DNA of 64,000 nt from OLB6 sp964620125 (GTDB lineage Bacteria; Bacteroidota; Ignavibacteria; Kapaibacteriales; Kapaibacteriaceae): positions 1 through 64,000 of the forward strand of contig CAZUGQ010000012.1 of NCBI GenBank assembly GCA_964620125.1, given 5' to 3'. The notes beneath the pieces were generated by a model, which did no database searches, was not told the DNA's origin, and saw only the letters and a program-made list of their open reading frames with translations. Below, one piece after another: positions 36,653 through 44,827 of this stretch. Position 1 is the first letter of the stretch. The number at the start of each line of letters is the position of its first letter. The position numbers and the translations under genes are program-made.

Positions 36653-37921
36653 ATGCCCTCACGCGAGGTTGCGTGGGGGCTATTTATAAGCCTGCTTACA
36701 CTGTACGTGGTGTACCGTGTTCCCGCCAATCTTGTTGAAGGCGTTGGAACGGGATTCAGACTCGAGATACTGGATTGGCTTACGGTTTGTGCGTTTATCG
36801 CTGACCCTGTGCTCGGGCTGTTCATCGCTCGCGAAAGGGGTAAACATGCCTTTCGGAGCTTTCTCCGGTACACACTTCCGGTTGACTGCATTTCGGTAGT
36901 TGGATTAGTGGCTTTTCCGGCGTCCGATCCACTCTGCATGCTGGCACTGCTTAAACTTTTGAATGTGACACAATTCGTAACGCGGTGGCGGCACCAGCTA
37001 TTGCGTAGAGGAAGTCTGATTCGAATGCTCCTGTTTGCATACTGGCTTCTCGTTCTCATCCATGTAACTGCGTGTGGCTGGCTTGCCATTCGATTCAATC
37101 CTCCTGTATCAGCCGACTCAGGCGAATACCTGAAGGCAGTGTATTGGTCAGTAACAACGCTCACAACGATTGGGTATGGCGACATTACTCCGCAGAATCC
37201 ATCGGAGATGCAGTATGCAATTGTGGTGATGTTGGTTGGCTTCCTCATGATGGGTTATCTGATTGGAAACATCTCCGGACTGCTTAACAAGCCTGATCCG
37301 CTGCGGGCCCAGTACGCAAGCGCTTTGGAGGAGGTTTCAGCCTTTGCAACCTATCATGGACTTCCAGCCGAAATCAAGCACCGCATCGTTGATTACTTCG
37401 GCTACATGTGGCAACAGAGAGCGTCGTTTAATGAGTCGAACGTTCTTGACGCTCTACCAGGTGGAATCAAGACTGAGATCATGTTGCATTTAAAACGAGA
37501 TGTTATCCAACAAGTACCCTTTTTCAGAGATGCTTCGGAAGTGTTCATCCGCGAGATTGCCAATGAGATGCGACCGATCGTTGTCACACCGGGCGAGTTT
37601 GTGTTTCATAGTGGCGATCCAGCACTCCACATGTACTTTATTGGTCGAGGAACTCTTGAAGTTATCGACGAAAAAGGACACATTGTTGGAAGCTTGAACG
37701 ATGGTGATTTCTTTGGTGAAATGGCATTACTTGAGCATCGGCGAAGAATGGCGAGCGTACGAGCACTCGATTATTGTGATCTGTATAAGCTGGAATCGCA
37801 AGCCTTTCATAGAATTCTTGATGCTCACCCAGACTTTCGGGAGTACATGGAAGGAGTAGTTGCCGCCCGCACTGCTACTGGCGGACAACAACAGCGTTCA
37901 ACCAAAAGAGAAAGCTTGTAA
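36653..37921 (+). CDS. SthK-like cyclic-nucleotide-gated cation channel
   Basis: A 422-residue channel with six membrane segments, the pore helix and potassium selectivity filter TTIGYGD (near residue 171), an S6 ending YLIGNISGLL, then an HCN/CNG-style C-linker (LPAEIKHRIVDYFGYMW, VLDALPGGIKTEIMLHL, VPFFRD) and a cyclic-nucleotide-binding domain (HSGDPALHMYFIGRG, GDFFGEMALL, RRRMASVRA with the phosphate-binding Arg). The full C-linker is unusual in bacteria and resembles SthK of Spirochaeta. The S4 segment has few arginines, so voltage sensing may be weak. The ATG at 36653 starts just before S1; upstream frame is unconserved. cAMP or cGMP gating is inferred. Confidence 0.9.
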   Translation: MPSREVAWGLFISLLTLYVVYRVPANLVEGVGTGFRLEILDWLTVCAFIADPVLGLFIARERGKHAFRSFLRYTLPVDCISVVGLVAFPASDPLCMLALLKLLNVTQFVTRWRHQLLRRGSLIRMLLFAYWLLVLIHVTACGWLAIRFNPPVSADSGEYLKAVYWSVTTLTTIGYGDITPQNPSEMQYAIVVMLVGFLMMGYLIGNISGLLNKPDPLRAQYASALEEVSAFATYHGLPAEIKHRIVDYFGYMWQQRASFNESNVLDALPGGIKTEIMLHLKRDVIQQVPFFRDASEVFIREIANEMRPIVVTPGEFVFHSGDPALHMYFIGRGTLEVIDEKGHIVGSLNDGDFFGEMALLEHRRRMASVRALDYCDLYKLESQAFHRILDAHPDFREYMEGVVAARTATGGQQQRSTKRESL

Positions 37922-37929
37922 ACCGCTAC

Positions 37930-39282
37930 CTACGGTGAGATGCGATAGATCATTCGCGGGAAAGGAATGCATTCCCGAATGTGCTCCGCACCTGTAATCC
38001 ACTTCACGGTTCGTTCCAGTCCTAATCCAAAACCGCTATGAGGAACGCTGCCGTACTTGCGGAGATCCAGATACCATTGAAACTCTTCTTCCGACAGACC
38101 TTCATGGCGAATTCGATCAAGTAATGCGTCATGGTCATCCTCGCGCTGAGAACCGCCAATGATTTCACCTGCACCTTCAGGTGCCAGCATGTCCATTGCC
38201 AGCACAACACGCGAATCGGCCGGGTCTCTTTTCATATAGAAGGCTTTCACTTCCGCAGGATACCGATGAATGATGCACGGTTTGTCAAACTGCGTCATGA
38301 TGGCTTCTTCCTGCGGGGCTCCAAAGTCGTCACCCCAGGGAAAATCTACCTGAATCTCCGATCCGTCAGGTTGTTTGCGGTTAAGCTTCACGTTGTTCTC
38401 TCGTAACCACTCCACCGCATCTGAATACGACATGCGGTGAAACGGTCGGCGAACGGCTTCAAGCTTGGTAACATCCCTTTCGAGCGTAGCCAATTCTCGC
38501 TGACAATTGGCAAGTACATACTGCACGATGTACACTACCAGATCTTCAGCCAGATCCATGTCGTCGTCCAGATCAAAGTACGCCATTTCGGGCTCTACCA
38601 TCCAGAACTCCGTAAGGTGTCTCCTGGTTTTGCTCTTCTCCGCGCGAAACGTTGGCCCGAATGTGTACACCTTGCCAAGAGCCATTGCACTTGCTTCGGC
38701 ATAGAGTTGCCCGCTCTGTGTTAGGTATGCTGTTCCCAAGTCAAAGTACTTTGTCTCGAACAGTGTTGACGTGCCTTCGCATGCATTAGGCGTAAGCATC
38801 GGACTATCCATCAGACGAAAACCATTACCGTCGAAGAAGTCGCGGATAGCCTTTACAACGGCACTGCGTACGCGCATGATGGCATGTTGTCTGGTTGACC
38901 GCAACCACAAATGCCGTTTCTCAATGAGGAACTCAACACCATGTTCTTTGGGCGTGATCGGATAGTCGGCACTGATCTGATAGATCTTCAGAGCTACCAC
39001 ATCAATCTCCACGCCTCCGGGTGCTCGAGGTTCTTCACGAACAGTTCCTGTAATGGCAACAGAGCTTTCTTGTGTGAGGGATTTGGCATCAGCAACAACC
39101 GACTCTTCTACGTTTGGTGCAAACACAACACACTGCACCATTCCGCTACCATCTCTCAGGCGGATGAATGTGAGCTTTCCCTTGCCTGTTTTATCCTGCA
39201 CCCACCCTTGCAATGTGACTGTTTGCCCTATCAATGAAGGCAGTTGTTCAATGGTGCGATAAGTTTTGTATCTGGATTCCAT
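37930..39282 (-). CDS. asnS: Asparaginyl-tRNA synthetase
   Basis: A 450-residue class IIb synthetase that charges tRNA-Asn. It has the N-terminal OB fold (VTLQGWVQD, FIRLRDGSG), motif 2 in FGPTFRAEKSKTRRHLTEF and motif 3 in SGFGLGLERTVKWI. It matches AsnRS rather than AspRS by length and by the absence of an insertion domain. The ATG at 39282 (MESRYKTYR) is favoured over a further upstream start at 39336 because the family begins here. No Shine-Dalgarno site is seen. It is divergent from the DUF971 gene, with an AGGGGGCT octamer in the gap. Its stop lies eight bases from that of the channel gene. Confidence 0.96.
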   Translation of the reverse strand: MESRYKTYRTIEQLPSLIGQTVTLQGWVQDKTGKGKLTFIRLRDGSGMVQCVVFAPNVEESVVADAKSLTQESSVAITGTVREEPRAPGGVEIDVVALKIYQISADYPITPKEHGVEFLIEKRHLWLRSTRQHAIMRVRSAVVKAIRDFFDGNGFRLMDSPMLTPNACEGTSTLFETKYFDLGTAYLTQSGQLYAEASAMALGKVYTFGPTFRAEKSKTRRHLTEFWMVEPEMAYFDLDDDMDLAEDLVVYIVQYVLANCQRELATLERDVTKLEAVRRPFHRMSYSDAVEWLRENNVKLNRKQPDGSEIQVDFPWGDDFGAPQEEAIMTQFDKPCIIHRYPAEVKAFYMKRDPADSRVVLAMDMLAPEGAGEIIGGSQREDDHDALLDRIRHEGLSEEEFQWYLDLRKYGSVPHSGFGLGLERTVKWITGAEHIRECIPFPRMIYRISP

Positions 39283-39373
39283 GCACGAAAATACGCCAGT
39301 AGTTAGGGGGCTTTGGGTTTCGAAAACACGATGCACTGTTCATACCCCTCCGTCGATTTTCTGATTTTTGTCC

Positions 39374-39727
39374 ATGCCTAAGCCCCTTTCCATCAAACGC
39401 CGCAACGCTGCCGTTCTGTGTGCCACATGGAAAGACGGCTTTGAAGCGTGTGTCCTTCTGAGTGATTTGCGAGATGCGTGTCCGTGTGCCTACTGCACGG
39501 GAGAAGAAATCATGGGTCAGAAGGTGTTTGTCGGCATGAAAACATTTGCACCAGGGATGAATGATCTGGTTTCGTTAACCCCCGTTGGCAATTATGCCAT
39601 CCAAGCTGTGTGGAAGGATGGTCACGATAGTGGCATCTATACGTGGGACCTGTTTAGAGACGTATTTGAAAAAAAGAAGCTCAGTCCTGCGACGATTGCA
39701 GCCATTGATGCAGAGATTGGGCAATAA
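39374..39727 (+). CDS. DUF971 domain protein
   Basis: A 117-residue single-domain protein of the DUF971 family, the iron-sulfur-associated N-terminal domain also found in gamma-butyrobetaine hydroxylases. Visible signatures are the cysteine pair in CPCAYC, VSLTPVGNYAIQAVWKDGHDSGIYTWDLF (residues about 70-98, quoted in part as GHDSGIYTWDL). Stand-alone members may act in Fe-S or cofactor handling; this is not settled. The ATG at 39374 is preferred to a TTG two codons earlier. Its last 47 bases overlap the end of the convergent SRPBCC gene. Confidence 0.88.
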   Translation: MPKPLSIKRRNAAVLCATWKDGFEACVLLSDLRDACPCAYCTGEEIMGQKVFVGMKTFAPGMNDLVSLTPVGNYAIQAVWKDGHDSGIYTWDLFRDVFEKKKLSPATIAAIDAEIGQ

Positions 39728-40151
39728 CACGTTGGCGATACGAGAAGATGTGATTCACCTGCTTGCGCACTAATGGAAGTGCGATATCACCAAGTGGACC
39801 TAATGGTAAGCGATACCGCACAAGATCAGACATCTCCGTTTGATTTCCTGATGCCTTGAACTCATGCACGTGGTACCATAGCGCATACGGTCCTCGTATC
39901 TGCTCGTCGGCAAATCGGTAGGGCGGTTCCCATTCGGCAATCCTTGTGCGCCAGGAAAATGGAATACCAAACAGTGATAAGCGATAGTCGATAAGCGTTC
40001 CCACCTTCATCTCGATTGGCATCGGCGTTAGGATTTTGAATCGAAGCTCGGTGGGGGTAATGCGTTCAAGGTTGGCTGCGTTGGAAAAAAACGGAAATAC
40101 CATCTCCAATGGATATGGCAGCAGTGTAGTTGTCTTCAGACTATGTTCCAT
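39681..40151 (-). CDS. SRPBCC (START/Bet v 1-like) ligand-binding protein
   Basis: A 156-residue cytoplasmic protein with the SRPBCC pattern: PYPLEMVFPFFSNAANLERIT at the start (20-residue core), followed by beta strands with LIDYRLSLFG, SWRTRIAEWEPPYRFADEQ and GPYALWYHVHEF. Such proteins bind hydrophobic ligands in a deep cavity; the ligand here is unknown. The ATG at 40151 marks the conserved start. It ends within DUF971 (tail-to-tail overlap of 47 bp) and is divergent from hutU, with 76 bp between starts. A similar protein is often annotated as polyketide cyclase/dehydrase, but no pathway context supports that here. Confidence 0.82.
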   Translation of the reverse strand: MEHSLKTTTLLPYPLEMVFPFFSNAANLERITPTELRFKILTPMPIEMKVGTLIDYRLSLFGIPFSWRTRIAEWEPPYRFADEQIRGPYALWYHVHEFKASGNQTEMSDLVRYRLPLGPLGDIALPLVRKQVNHIFSYRQRVIAQSLHQWLQSSQD

Positions 40152-40227
40152 CGCCTTCTGAACACGAATGCTGTGGTTACAGGTTCCCCCACAACACGGT
40201 GCCGCGTATGCATCCTTAATTTTCGGA

Positions 40228-41895
40228 ATGTCAACAGCCACCAAGCGTGTTGTTCACGCACCGCGGGGATCAGCGATTACTTGTGCCAACTGGGAAATCG
40301 AGGCAGCCTATCGAATGATCCAGAACAATCTGGATCCTGCAAATGCTGAAAAGCCGGACGAATTGATTGTGTACGGTGGTATTGGGAAAGCTGCACGCAA
40401 CTGGGAATCGTTCGATGCAATCCTAGCCTGTTTGCGCAAGCTTGCTCCAGATGAAACATTGCTTGTCCAGAGCGGCAAGCCTGTCGGGATAGCACCCACA
40501 CACACCATGGCACCGCGTGTTGTGATTGCCAATAGCAACCTTGTTCCCAAGTGGGCAACGTGGGATGAGTTCCGTCGGCTCGAAGCCATGGGGTTGATCA
40601 TGTACGGCCAAATGACGGCCGGTTCGTGGATTTACATTGGCACCCAGGGAATCGTACAGGGTACATATGAGACGTTTATTGAATGTGCCCGACAGCACTT
40701 CGGCGGCTCTCTTCGCGGACGTTTCCTACTTACTTCAGGCTTGGGTGGCATGGGTGGAGCACAGCCATTGGCTGCAACGATCGCTGGGGCAGCGGCACTG
40801 TGCATAGAGATTGATGAGGCTCGCATCGATAAACGAATCCACGACGGCTACTGCAACGTGAAGGCAACCGAGCTTGACGCTGCTCTGCAGCTCATTCGCG
40901 ATTATGTATCCAGGGCCGAACCAATATCCGTTGGGTTGGTGGCCAATGCTGCTGACGTGTTACCGGAGCTAGTGCGCCGAGGTATCGTTCCAGACGTGGT
41001 TACCGACCAGACGTCGGCTCACGATCCACTCCATGGATACTATCCGGCTGGTTTCACGAAAGAAGAGGCCGACGAGTTACGAACATCCAACCCTGCCGAA
41101 TACCTGCTACGTTCGCATAGGAGCATCGGCGAACATGTACAAGCCATGCTGGCGTTCAAAGAACGTGGTGCGGTGGTTTTTGATTACGGAAACAATATTC
41201 GTGGTGTAGCACGAGATCAGGCTGGCGTAGCCAATGCATTTGATATTCCTGGTTTTGTACCTCTGTTTGTACGTGAACTGTTTTGCGATGGCAAGGGACC
41301 CTTCAGGTGGGTTGCGCTCTCCGGCGACCCGCACGACATCAAGGTGACTGATGACGCAATCATGGAGTTGTTTCCCAATAACGATCCTCTCCACAGATGG
41401 ATTACGGAAGCACAAACACACATCGGCTATCAAGGATTGCCGGCACGAATCTGCTGGCTTGGATATGGTGACCGAGCCAAGGCCGGGCGGCTGTTCAATG
41501 ACCTCGTGGCCTCTGGCAAGGTTAGTGCGCCAATCGTGATTGGCCGCGATCATCTCGACTGTGGCAGCGTTGCAAGCCCCTACCGTGAAACCGAAAGCAT
41601 GCGGGATGGCTCCGATGCCATCGCTGACTGGGTTTACCTGAATTTCGCTCTCAATACAATTGGCGGTGCTACGTGGGTGTCCATGCATCATGGTGGCGGG
41701 GTTGGAATGGGCCTGTCACTTCATGCCGGTATGGTTGTCGTTGCAGATGGAACTCCACAAGCCGAGCAAAAGTTGGCACGGGTATTGACATACGATCCGC
41801 TATTGGGTATACTGCGCCATGCCGACGCCGGCTACCCCAAGGCACTCACTAACGCAAGGAACTTTGGCATAGAAATACCGTTACCCTCTGTATAA
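40228..41895 (+). CDS. hutU: Urocanate hydratase
   Basis: A 555-residue enzyme that converts urocanate to imidazolone propionate in histidine breakdown, using tightly bound NAD. Seen are the NAD-binding GLGGMGGAQP (near residue 175), YGGIGKAARNW, TDQTSAHDP and the active-site region RDHLDCGSVASP with the catalytic-loop cysteine. Length and sequence are full. The ATG at 40228 starts the conserved region after a weak CGGA site. No hutH, hutI or regulator is adjacent; the only other candidate hut gene in the window is the ureohydrolase at 50418-51416, 8.5 kb away. Confidence 0.95.
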   Translation: MSTATKRVVHAPRGSAITCANWEIEAAYRMIQNNLDPANAEKPDELIVYGGIGKAARNWESFDAILACLRKLAPDETLLVQSGKPVGIAPTHTMAPRVVIANSNLVPKWATWDEFRRLEAMGLIMYGQMTAGSWIYIGTQGIVQGTYETFIECARQHFGGSLRGRFLLTSGLGGMGGAQPLAATIAGAAALCIEIDEARIDKRIHDGYCNVKATELDAALQLIRDYVSRAEPISVGLVANAADVLPELVRRGIVPDVVTDQTSAHDPLHGYYPAGFTKEEADELRTSNPAEYLLRSHRSIGEHVQAMLAFKERGAVVFDYGNNIRGVARDQAGVANAFDIPGFVPLFVRELFCDGKGPFRWVALSGDPHDIKVTDDAIMELFPNNDPLHRWITEAQTHIGYQGLPARICWLGYGDRAKAGRLFNDLVASGKVSAPIVIGRDHLDCGSVASPYRETESMRDGSDAIADWVYLNFALNTIGGATWVSMHHGGGVGMGLSLHAGMVVVADGTPQAEQKLARVLTYDPLLGILRHADAGYPKALTNARNFGIEIPLPSV

Positions 41896-41950
41896 CCCGA
41901 TTTTCCACAAAACCGGACACAATGGCATAAGTGCTACGTCATTTTGACAA

Positions 41951-41968
41951 TCGAAACTGCCGTTTCGA
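41951..41968 (+). terminator. Hairpin between hutU and the sigma factor gene
   Basis: A perfect 7-bp inverted repeat, TCGAAAC / GTTTCGA, with a TGCC loop, followed by the T-rich CTGTTTCTCTCTC. It could be a weak intrinsic terminator for hutU or an operator or leader hairpin for the sigma factor gene, which begins 33 bases later. The stem is AT-balanced and the T tract is interrupted, so the assignment is tentative. Confidence 0.35.
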
Positions 41969-42000
41969 CTGTTTCTCTCTCACTAGTAGCAGGAGATGCC

Positions 42001-42654
42001 ATGAGGACACGCGAGTTCCGTCGCAAGACGGGCCTGCAAATGCCACCGAGTTGGAATGGAAACCGGTATCCTTCACACACAGATGGTACAGATGCCATGG
42101 ACCTAGCCCTTCAAATCGAGCAACTCTTCCGTAACGACCGGAAGAAATATCTTGGATTTATCCGTCAACGGGTGCGCAACCAAGAGGAAGCCGAGGACAT
42201 CCTTCAGGATGTATTTGCCAACGTGCTGGCTGCATCCAAGGATGTGAATAAGCCTATCGACAATTTGGCGTCGTGGGTATTCACCTCCGTCCGGAACCGA
42301 ATCATTGACTCCTATCGGAAAAAACGCACAGACAGCTTTGCCGACCTTGGAACTCAAGAGAGCAAGGATGATGGTTTGGACTACGTGGAACGGTTTTTGG
42401 GCGACTTTTCGTACAGTCCGGAACAAGACTTGGTGCGCAAAACCATTTGGGAGGCGGTCATTCAAGGTCTCGAAGAGGTTCCACCCGAACAGAAGTGGGT
42501 TTTCGTAAAAAATGAATTCGAGGGAGTATCGTTTAGAGAGATGTCCGAAGAAACGGGCGTCAACATAAACACACTCCTGGCCCGCAAGCGGTATGCAGTA
42601 CTCCATCTCCGCAAAAAGCTCCAGGAGCTTTACGACACAGTAAACGAAAACTAG
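42001..42654 (+). CDS. ECF-type RNA polymerase sigma factor
   Basis: A 217-residue sigma-70 family factor of the ECF group. Region 2 shows FIRQRVRNQEEAEDILQDVF and the helix WVFTSVRNRIIDSYRKK; region 4 shows VPPEQKWVFVKNEFEGVSFREM and TGVNINTLLARKRYAVLHLRK (quoted in parts). The ATG at 42001 has a strong AGGAG site five bases upstream, giving a 32-residue basic extension before the usual ECF start at M-D-L-A-L. If translation instead begins at 42097 the protein is 185 residues. A two-helix membrane protein follows after 13 bp and could be a partner, though it lacks a recognisable anti-sigma domain. Confidence 0.9.
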   Translation: MRTREFRRKTGLQMPPSWNGNRYPSHTDGTDAMDLALQIEQLFRNDRKKYLGFIRQRVRNQEEAEDILQDVFANVLAASKDVNKPIDNLASWVFTSVRNRIIDSYRKKRTDSFADLGTQESKDDGLDYVERFLGDFSYSPEQDLVRKTIWEAVIQGLEEVPPEQKWVFVKNEFEGVSFREMSEETGVNINTLLARKRYAVLHLRKKLQELYDTVNEN

Positions 42655-42667
42655 CCCCCTTCAGCCA

Positions 42668-43069
42668 ATGACGCTGTTAACCACCAGAACAGCCCGCACG
42701 ATGATTTATCTAGGATGCATCGGCGGGCTGTTGGTGTTAAACAGCCTTGCCGTTGCCTCTGCATGGAATGCACTGGTTGTTCGCGATAAAGACAGTGAGG
42801 CGAACATCAACATTTTGGAAGGGGCTGGGGTAACGGCTTTTGCATACGTGATCGTGCTTTCACTTCGGTATGGAGCGCGGAAGAACCTGGGGGTGCTCGA
42901 AACGATGCATCGTAGAGTTGCATCGGCTACCTCTTCCCGTGAGCACATGCGTGAACAATGTTCCAAGCTTACGGACGAGCAGAAGGCAGCTCTCAAACAT
43001 GAGCTGATAACACATTGCGGGTGTTCAGAAACCGCAACACCCGAAAGATCATCGCGACTTGTAGATTAG
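42668..43069 (+). CDS. Small two-helix membrane protein of unknown function
   Basis: A 133-residue protein with two hydrophobic helices (residues about 12-32 and 50-68) and a charged cytoplasmic tail ending in a cluster H-C-G-C. I do not recognise the family. It begins 13 bp after the ECF sigma gene and ends 32 bp before mscL, so the three probably form one transcript. Its position suggests a membrane partner of the sigma factor or an envelope-stress component, but no zinc-finger anti-sigma (H-x3-C-x2-C) motif is present. Confidence 0.6.
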   Translation: MTLLTTRTARTMIYLGCIGGLLVLNSLAVASAWNALVVRDKDSEANINILEGAGVTAFAYVIVLSLRYGARKNLGVLETMHRRVASATSSREHMREQCSKLTDEQKAALKHELITHCGCSETATPERSSRLVD

Positions 43070-43101
43070 GACTCCATCAGTTCACTCACAGGAGTCCCAA
43101 C

Positions 43102-43512
43102 ATGAGTATGCTTTCCGAGTTCCGTGACTTTGCCGCTCGAGGCAACGTTGTGGACTTAGCCATTGGTGTTGTGATCGGCGCAGCCTTTGGCGCAATTACC
43201 AAGTCGTTGGTTGATCACATCATCATGCCACCAATCGGCCTTCTCCTTGGTGGGATTGACTTTGCAAACATTGTCACAACACTCAAGGCAGCCGACGCGG
43301 AAGGTAAGGGTGCTGTAGTGATCTCATGGGGGTTGTTTACTCAGGCCGTAGTGAATTTCCTGATCATTGCCTGGGTGATGTTCCTCGTTGTAAAGGCCAT
43401 GAACTCCATGAAACGCAAACAGGAAGAATCACCTGCACCACCACCAGGTCCTTCGGAGGAGGTGGTACTTCTCACAGAGATTCGCGACGCACTGCGCGGC
43501 AGAGCATCGTAA
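43102..43512 (+). CDS. mscL: Large-conductance mechanosensitive channel
   Basis: A 136-residue MscL with the family's N-terminal amphipathic helix (SEFRDFAARGN), TM1 VVDLAIGVVIGAAFGAI, the periplasmic loop, TM2 (AVVNFLIIAWVMFLVVKAMN) and a charged C-terminal helix. It opens as a homopentamer on hypo-osmotic shock. The ATG at 43102 follows AGGAG by seven bases; the longer frame upstream to 43015 overlaps the preceding gene and is not conserved. Its last 41 bases overlap the end of the convergent methyltransferase gene. Confidence 0.96.
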   Translation: MSMLSEFRDFAARGNVVDLAIGVVIGAAFGAITKSLVDHIIMPPIGLLLGGIDFANIVTTLKAADAEGKGAVVISWGLFTQAVVNFLIIAWVMFLVVKAMNSMKRKQEESPAPPPGPSEEVVLLTEIRDALRGRAS

Positions 43513-44767
43513 TGTGCTTGTTGCCAATGCGAGAGATGATCAAGGCATTCGAGGGATCATGATCTCCAGTTTCGGACAGATCCAGCTTTCGGCGTAGAAC
43601 CTCCGTTTCACCACTCCAGCCACGCTTTTTTATAACAAGGCTGCGCGTCCAGTTCAGGGCACGCAGCCTTTCGTTCATCCAGTTAACCCGTACGCCATCT
43701 TGAACCTCAAGAATCTCATACGTGTCGAATAGATGATCGTGGACTATGGGGGAGTTCGACAACCCGTAGGCAATCTGTGGGTCAATTGGCGACATGAGAT
43801 TTGTGTGAAACAGCCAGTCAACCATTCCGGCTGCGATCACTACAGGGTGCGGCTCGATCAAGAATAAGCCAGTCTTGGGACGACTGGTAGTATGCGTACG
43901 ATGTGAACGTGATAGCGCAAGCTCCTCCGCGCTTACGTGCTGTGTGAAGGAAAGCTGATGCCGTCCTACATGGCCTATACCGATCGAGACTCCATCGGGT
44001 ACATGATCCGACTTCACAAGCACCCGCTCATGACAGTCTCGATGAATGGCATGCACACGAACATGCGAAGCAGACGGTAGGACAGAATCACCGTCAGTAG
44101 GACCAAGTCGAATACCTGCAATGGCTTTTGTTTCGTGGACAGCTCGATGGATGCTTGAAAGGGGAGGACTGTATTGCTCAACATCCCTCGTCCTGCGTCC
44201 GCCCTTCAATCGGCGTGACGGGTCTGCCCAGATGCCCTGCACCGTCTTTACAGTTTCTGAAGGCATCCATCCCTTGTTCACGATTGTTGCGTTGTGCACC
44301 CCGGCCCTGCGCAAGTTTCCTTGCGCAATTGCAGCTGTAATTAAATCGGGCTCATAGCTCACAACTTCCGATGCATGTGCAGCAAGAGTTGCAGTATCCA
44401 CTCCGCAGCCCGTGCCGACCTCGAGTATGTGACGTGTACCCTGAAACACTTCCGTTCGAAAGGCGGCAAACAAGGGATGGCTTCCTTGCTCGGATCCCGT
44501 TTTTGTGAACAGGAAACCTGGCTGCCACTTTCCCAGCGTTTGTGCTCGATACGTTCCGATGGCAACGTCTACCAAAACACCGGACCACTTCCGAAGTTCC
44601 ACCGGAAGCAGATTACGCACTGCTTCTACTTCCGAAACCGTGGGATGCGAAATCTTGGCAACAATGCCGGTGAGACGTTGGATAACTTCCGGTGCTTCCC
44701 AAGTCTGCAGAAACTCGGTAAGCGGTGTTGCGAGATCGTGTGAAACGAAAGGCACAGTACGAAACAA
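43472..44767 (-). CDS. Class I SAM methyltransferase with C-terminal THUMP-like domain
   Basis: A 431-residue protein. Motif I is ILEVGTGCGVDTATLA (near residue 114), followed by VVSYEPD and, at the catalytic position, WADPSRR, a variant of the D/N-P-P-x motif also found in this family. The C-terminal 80 residues match the THUMP-like extension (RSLVIKKRGWSGETEVLRRK in part). It is probably an RNA or nucleoside methyltransferase; the target is unknown. The start is a TTG at 44767 with no clear ribosome site, so it is uncertain. It is divergent from pckA, with 60 bp between starts, and overlaps the mscL tail by 41 bp. Confidence 0.83.
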   Translation of the reverse strand: MFRTVPFVSHDLATPLTEFLQTWEAPEVIQRLTGIVAKISHPTVSEVEAVRNLLPVELRKWSGVLVDVAIGTYRAQTLGKWQPGFLFTKTGSEQGSHPLFAAFRTEVFQGTRHILEVGTGCGVDTATLAAHASEVVSYEPDLITAAIAQGNLRRAGVHNATIVNKGWMPSETVKTVQGIWADPSRRLKGGRRTRDVEQYSPPLSSIHRAVHETKAIAGIRLGPTDGDSVLPSASHVRVHAIHRDCHERVLVKSDHVPDGVSIGIGHVGRHQLSFTQHVSAEELALSRSHRTHTTSRPKTGLFLIEPHPVVIAAGMVDWLFHTNLMSPIDPQIAYGLSNSPIVHDHLFDTYEILEVQDGVRVNWMNERLRALNWTRSLVIKKRGWSGETEVLRRKLDLSETGDHDPSNALIISRIGNKHITMLCRAVRRESL

Positions 44768-44827
44768 CGGAATCCGCGATATTTGTGGCCCTTACTACGC
44801 ACATTCATGAGCTTGAAAGCCACGACC

